From Sandaracinaceae bacterium (lineage in GTDB: Bacteria; Myxococcota_A; Polyangia; Polyangiales; Sandaracinaceae), in contig JAHBWG010000029.1 in NCBI GenBank assembly GCA_019637095.1, forward strand, positions 1 through 64,000: a DNA stretch of 64,000 nt. The letters are read 5' to 3'. Shown here piece after piece: positions 60,386 through 64,000 of the stretch. How positions within the stretch are numbered: position 1 is the stretch's first letter; the number at the start of each line of letters is the position of its first letter. The position numbers and the translations under genes are program-made. A model generated the notes under the pieces. That model saw only the letters and a list, made by a program, of their open reading frames with translations, did not search any database and was not told where the DNA came from.

Positions 60386-63300
60386 TCAGCGCGGGAGGTG
60401 GCCGAACGCGAAGCGCGCGAGCGCGGCGGCGCGGCCCGACCCGAGCACCGCGCTGAGCGCGGCCTCGTCGGTGACGGGGCCCTCGGCGAGCGCGAGGACG
60501 GCCTTGCCCAGGTCGCCACACGCGATGAGGCCCGCGCGATCCGCGGCGACGAACGACGCGTCGCGCGTGGCGGCGACGTCGTCCCAGCGCTCGGTCGAGA
60601 GCAAGAGCTCGCGCACCTCCGCCTGATGGCGCGCCGGGATGGTGTTCCAGAGCTCGCTCGCGATCGCGGCGGCCTCGCGCGGGATCGCGCCGCCCGCCTC
60701 GGCGGGGCCGAACGCGGCGCTCACCGCCTCGACGACGAGGGTCGCCCGCTCGATCGGCAGGGTCGCGACGAGCAGATGATCGGGGCGCGAGAGCTCGAGG
60801 GCGCGACCGAGCGCGAAGCTCATCGCGTCTTCGTCGGGGGCGAACGGGCCCGCCGCCACCAGCGACGGGGGCACCGTGCGGTAGACGCGGAGCGAGGGCG
60901 GGCGGTTCGGCGCGTAGTAGAGCTGCGGGAGGTCGACCACGCGCAGCGCCTCGAGCGTGCGCACGAACGCGCGCGAGACGGGGTCGGTCGCGATCCGCAG
61001 CACGCGCTCGTTGCCGTCGGGCGGCGGCTCGATCCGCTCGCGGAAGAGCGGCGTCGCGTCCTCCCACAAGAGCGCCCACAGCCGCCGGTTCGCGGAGAGG
61101 GGGCCCCCGCGGAGCCAGTCGTTGAGCTCGGAGGGCAGGGCGCCGCGCAGCGGCTCGGCGCTCGCCAGCTCCGGCTCGATCAGCGCGAGCACGCCCCGCG
61201 CGAGGTGGAGCGCCTCGGGGGCGACGACACGCTCCCCGAGCGCGACGAGCTGCCTCGCCGCGGAGAGGCGGTGCGGCTCGCGGGCGAGGCAGCGGGTCAG
61301 GAGGGTGGCCGCGCGCGCGAGGCCGCCCGCGTCGCCACGCGCGGCGAGCTCGATGGCGAGCCGCTCCATGGCCTCTGGTGTCTCGGGCTCGGCCGCAGGC
61401 GACACCCACGCCAGGCCCGGCGGCGGTCGCGAGGGCACCCGGGTGTCCGGCACCTCGACGGCCGCCCAGCGCTCGATGCTCGGGCGCCCCGTCGCGACGG
61501 TGGCGTCCTCGTCGCCGTCTTCGTCGCCGTCTTCGCCGCCGTCTTCGCCGCCGTCTTCGTCGCCGTCTTCGTCGCCGTCTTCGTCGCCGTCTTCGTCGCC
61601 GTCTTCGTCGCCGTCTTCGTCGCCGTCTTCGTCGCCGTCTTCGTCGCCGTCTTCGTCGCCGTCTTCGTCGCCGTCTTCGTCGCCGCCTTCGTCGCCGTCT
61701 TCGTCGCCGTCTTCGTCGCCGTCTTCGTCGCCGTCTTCGTCGCCGTCCTCGTCGCCGTCCTCGTCGCCGTCTTCGTCGCCGTCCTCGTCGCGGTCCTCGT
61801 CGCGGTCCTCGTCGCGGTCCTCGTCGCCGTCCGCCGGCGCCGGGCGAAGCTCGCCGGTCGGTTCGGCCGGGGCGACCGACGCCTGCGGCGTCCCCGTCGC
61901 GCCGTCGCCAGCGACCTCGTCGGCCAGCGCTCCCCAGTCCGCGAACGCGCCCTCTTCCGGTTCGCCGGGCGGAGCCTCGGAGACGCGCAAGCCGAGCTGA
62001 CCGGCCATCATCCGTGCGCCCGCGTGCGCCGGCTTGGCACGCAGCGCGGCGCGGAGGCGGGACTCGGCCTCGTCGCGCAGGCCCGCCTCGAACGCCCACG
62101 TCGCCGCCTCGAGCTCGATGTCTGCGACGAGCTCCGCGTCCGCGCCTTCCTCCGCCGCCGTCGCGAGCGCCTCTCCCACCGTCGCGAGCGCGGCGTCGAG
62201 GTCGCGGCGACCGATCGCGTGCAGGCGCGCCATCCGCAGCAGGAGCCGGGCGCGAGCCTCACCCATCCAGGCGTCGTCCGCGTGTCGCCGCAGGACGCCG
62301 AGGAGCCGCGCGAACGCCGCCTCGCCGCGCGCGCGATCCGTCGCGAGCAGGTCGCCGGCGAGCCGAGACAGGCTCCCCTCGAGCTCCGCCTCGCCCGCGT
62401 GCTCCCAGACCTCGGCGAGGATCTCGAAGGCGCGCTCCGGCCGCGCGAGCTCGCGCTCGTAGAGATCCGCCGCGATCATCGCCATGCGCACCCGCACGGC
62501 CGGGTGCCCCGCGCGCTCGCTCAGCGCGTGCGCCGCGCGGGCGAGCGTCTCGACGTCACCGCGCGCGCGCGCGAGCCGCTCGATCGACGCGTAGATCACG
62601 CCGGCCTGCGGGTGTCGCTCGACCGCATCGAGGTACGCGCGGAGCGCCCGGTCGGCGTCACCGTGGCGCTCGAGCCAGCGCGCCCAGCGGTAGCGGAGCG
62701 AGCGCCGCCCGTTGGGCCCCATCGCGCGCTCGACGAGCATCGCGTAGGTGCGCTCGGCGACCTCCGCGTCGCCGAGCTCGAGCGCGAGCTGCTCGAACGC
62801 GACGAGGAGCGGCCCGCTCCCCGGGGCGCGACCCAGGCCCTCTACCGCGGCCGTGAGCGCGAGGCGTGAGTCGCCGGCGACCCGCCACGCGAGCTGGACG
62901 GCGTGCCGATAGACCGTCGCGGCGGGCGCACCCTCGAGGGTGCCTCCGACCTCACGCAGCAACGAGACGGCCCGATCCGTCCGGCCGATCTCGGCGAGAC
63001 CGGTCGCCGCGCGCAGCAGGGCGCCGAGATCCTCTCCCGCGCCAGCGCGCCGGAGGAACGCCTCGGCCCGGTCGGCATCCCCGCGCAGCCTCGCGTGCGC
63101 CGCGGCGAGCTCGAGCAGCGTCTCGTTCTCGTCGCCTCCGGCCTCGAGGCGGAGCGACAGCACCGCGAGCAGCCGGTCCGTCTCCCCGGTCTCCGCGTAG
63201 AGCTCGACGAGGCGATCCAGGGCCGAGCGGTCGTGCGGTCGCTCGCCGAGCAAGCGCAGGTGCGCGCGGGCCTCCGCCGCGCGATCGCCGAGCTCGCGGT

Positions 63301-64000
63301 GCAGCGCCGCGAGCTCCCGCAGCTTCGTGAGGTGGGCCTCGCCCTCCGCGATCGCGAGCTCGCGCTCGAGCGCGTCGCGCTGCAGCTCGGGGTGGCTCGT
63401 GACCTCCGCGAGGCGCCCCGCGAGCCGTCGGAGCTGCGCGCCGCCGGGACCGAGCGCGTCGCTCGCGCGCAGGGCGAGCCGCGCCGCGACGGCGGGATCG
63501 CGCTCTCCGAGCCGCTCGATCGCCTCGAGGAGGGGTGCGCCGAGGGCCGGCGCGATGCGCTCCGGCGCGATCGCACCCTCGATGGCGGCGACGCGCGCGG
63601 CGTCGCTGTCGAGCGACGCGAGCGCGCCGAGCCGCACCGCCCACGGCTCGCCATCGAACTTCGCGACGCTCGCCCACGCCGAGAGGGCCTCCTCGAGCAG
63701 GTCGTGCTCGCCCGCGTCGTAGGCGGCCTGCGCCCACGCCGCGAGCATGGGCGGCGAGTCGCCGAAGATCTCGCGCACGACCCGCAGCGCGGCGCGCGGA
63801 TCGTCCGCGTGCGGCAGGTGGCGAGCGACGAGGAGCGCGGCCTCCGAGCTGCTCGGATCCGCGGTGAGGGCGGCCTCGGCACACGAGAGCGCCTCCTCGA
63901 CGGACGAGGCGAGCTCGAGCTCGAGCGCCAGCGCGGTCAGGACGCGCGCGCGCGCCACCGGGGGCAACGGGACTTGCGCTTCCGCGGCGAGCGCCTCCCG
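60386..64000 (-). CDS. Large TPR-repeat protein, 5' end beyond the window
   Basis: The frame is open from the right window edge to the TGA at 60386-60388, giving at least 1204 visible residues. The first 700 are many TPR/SEL1-like helical pairs (ALEREL AIAEGEAHLTKL; RALRAYLDAVERHPQAGVIY; AESRLRAALRAKPAHAGARM). An extended acidic segment made of EDGD units (about 108 residues) follows, then a 370-residue C-terminal domain without known motifs (ERVLRIATDPVSRAFVRTLE; LLVATLPIERATLVVEAVSA). It converges on the lipoprotein gene 3 bases away. Such proteins are common in myxobacteria as large scaffolds; function unknown. Confidence 0.8.
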   Translation of the reverse strand, partial: REALAAEAQVPLPPVARARVLTALALELELASSVEEALSCAEAALTADPSSSEAALLVARHLPHADDPRAALRVVREIFGDSPPMLAAWAQAAYDAGEHDLLEEALSAWASVAKFDGEPWAVRLGALASLDSDAARVAAIEGAIAPERIAPALGAPLLEAIERLGERDPAVAARLALRASDALGPGGAQLRRLAGRLAEVTSHPELQRDALERELAIAEGEAHLTKLRELAALHRELGDRAAEARAHLRLLGERPHDRSALDRLVELYAETGETDRLLAVLSLRLEAGGDENETLLELAAAHARLRGDADRAEAFLRRAGAGEDLGALLRAATGLAEIGRTDRAVSLLREVGGTLEGAPAATVYRHAVQLAWRVAGDSRLALTAAVEGLGRAPGSGPLLVAFEQLALELGDAEVAERTYAMLVERAMGPNGRRSLRYRWARWLERHGDADRALRAYLDAVERHPQAGVIYASIERLARARGDVETLARAAHALSERAGHPAVRVRMAMIAADLYERELARPERAFEILAEVWEHAGEAELEGSLSRLAGDLLATDRARGEAAFARLLGVLRRHADDAWMGEARARLLLRMARLHAIGRRDLDAALATVGEALATAAEEGADAELVADIELEAATWAFEAGLRDEAESRLRAALRAKPAHAGARMMAGQLGLRVSEAPPGEPEEGAFADWGALADEVAGDGATGTPQASVAPAEPTGELRPAPADGDEDRDEDRDEDRDEDGDEDGDEDGDEDGDEDGDEDGDEDGDEDGDEGGDEDGDEDGDEDGDEDGDEDGDEDGDEDGDEDGDEDGDEDGDEDGGEDGGEDGDEDGDEDATVATGRPSIERWAAVEVPDTRVPSRPPPGLAWVSPAAEPETPEAMERLAIELAARGDAGGLARAATLLTRCLAREPHRLSAARQLVALGERVVAPEALHLARGVLALIEPELASAEPLRGALPSELNDWLRGGPLSANRRLWALLWEDATPLFRERIEPPPDGNERVLRIATDPVSRAFVRTLEALRVVDLPQLYYAPNRPPSLRVYRTVPPSLVAAGPFAPDEDAMSFALGRALELSRPDHLLVATLPIERATLVVEAVSAAFGPAEAGGAIPREAAAIASELWNTIPARHQAEVRELLLSTERWDDVAATRDASFVAADRAGLIACGDLGKAVLALAEGPVTDEAALSAVLGSGRAAALARFAFGHLPR
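61505..61828 (-). repeat. 27-copy 12-base tandem repeat encoding EDGD
   Basis: Units of GTCGCCGTCTTC (reverse complement GAAGACGGCGAC, Glu-Asp-Gly-Asp) with few variants: four units at the right use CTC or CGG, two at the left use GCC. The array encodes an acidic, flexible linker between the TPR region and the C-terminal domain. Near-identity suggests length change by slippage. It is a simple repeat, not a CRISPR: there are no spacers. Confidence 0.97.

Noticed and set aside
61505-61828. Possible CRISPR array
   Set aside because: Units are contiguous 12-mers without spacers, in frame in a coding region.
60398-62869. 823-residue plus-strand frame with FVAV repeats
   Set aside because: Shadow of the TPR gene; the repeat is the complement of EDGD codons and there is no plausible fold or ribosome site.

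Overview
The window is about 72% G+C, densely packed (only one gene-free stretch longer than 300 bases), and uses 4-base ATGA/GTGA stop-start overlaps in almost every operon. The gene content (a three-subunit polyunsaturated fatty acid synthase in the ER, KS-MAT-ACP-KR-DH, KS-CLF-DH-DH-AT order, a type IV pilus pilMNOPQ block, an HRDxxPQN-type Ser/Thr kinase, a sigma-54 activator with TPR and GAF domains, and many Cys-rich lipoproteins) points to a myxobacterium (Myxococcota, Polyangiales-like, perhaps Sandaracinus-related). The lineage is an inference from content and order; no rRNA is present to confirm it.

Layout. 1-763: 3' part of a helical, unrecognised protein. 775-6081 (minus): a four-gene overlapping operon with an HPF-like small protein, an ABC exporter of the peptidase-ABC (HlyB-like) type, an HlyD-type adaptor and a TolC-type outer membrane protein. 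6166-7077 (plus): a LysR/NhaR-type regulator, divergent from the exporter operon. 7238-22304 (plus): the PUFA synthase operon pfa1-pfa2-pfa3, with a single ACP in Pfa2 and an acyltransferase at the end of Pfa3. No phosphopantetheinyl transferase is in the window. 22267-33382: a surface-polysaccharide region with glycosyltransferases, a SAM methyltransferase, a Wzx-like flippase, an asparagine-synthase-like amidotransferase, a beta-helix lipoprotein, UDP-xylose synthase, a sulfotransferase and UDP-glucose dehydrogenase. Together these suggest an acidic, xylose-containing, possibly sulfated or amidated polymer.

33456-43603: an N-formylglutamate-amidohydrolase-like protein, a metallophosphoesterase, CorA, an MscS channel, two small secreted or lipid-anchored proteins, rsmA and a DUF58/MoxR/DUF4350 chain translationally linked to rsmA, then a small conserved protein. 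43609-50738: a catalytically degenerate SDR, a lipoprotein with an M43-like metzincin site, a Ser/Thr kinase, a tiny lipoprotein and a sigma-54 activator. 50820-52329: a LysM/M15-like cell-wall protein and an XRE regulator with an AT-rich promoter region. 52443-58084: pilM-pilN-pilO-pilP, then a 434-base hairpin- and repeat-rich spacer, then pilQ (secretin). 58116-60382: an aroK-aroB fusion and a lipoprotein. 60386-64000 (minus): a large TPR protein with a 27-copy 12-base repeat, running off the window.

The most notable items are the single-ACP PUFA synthase with a shared helical motif in Pfa2 and Pfa3, similar AT-rich motifs upstream of both the LysR gene and pfa1, the exporter ATPase lacking its catalytic glutamate with an HPF-like lead gene, the pilP-pilQ spacer repeats that recur beside the kinase gene, and the SDR without a catalytic tetrad.
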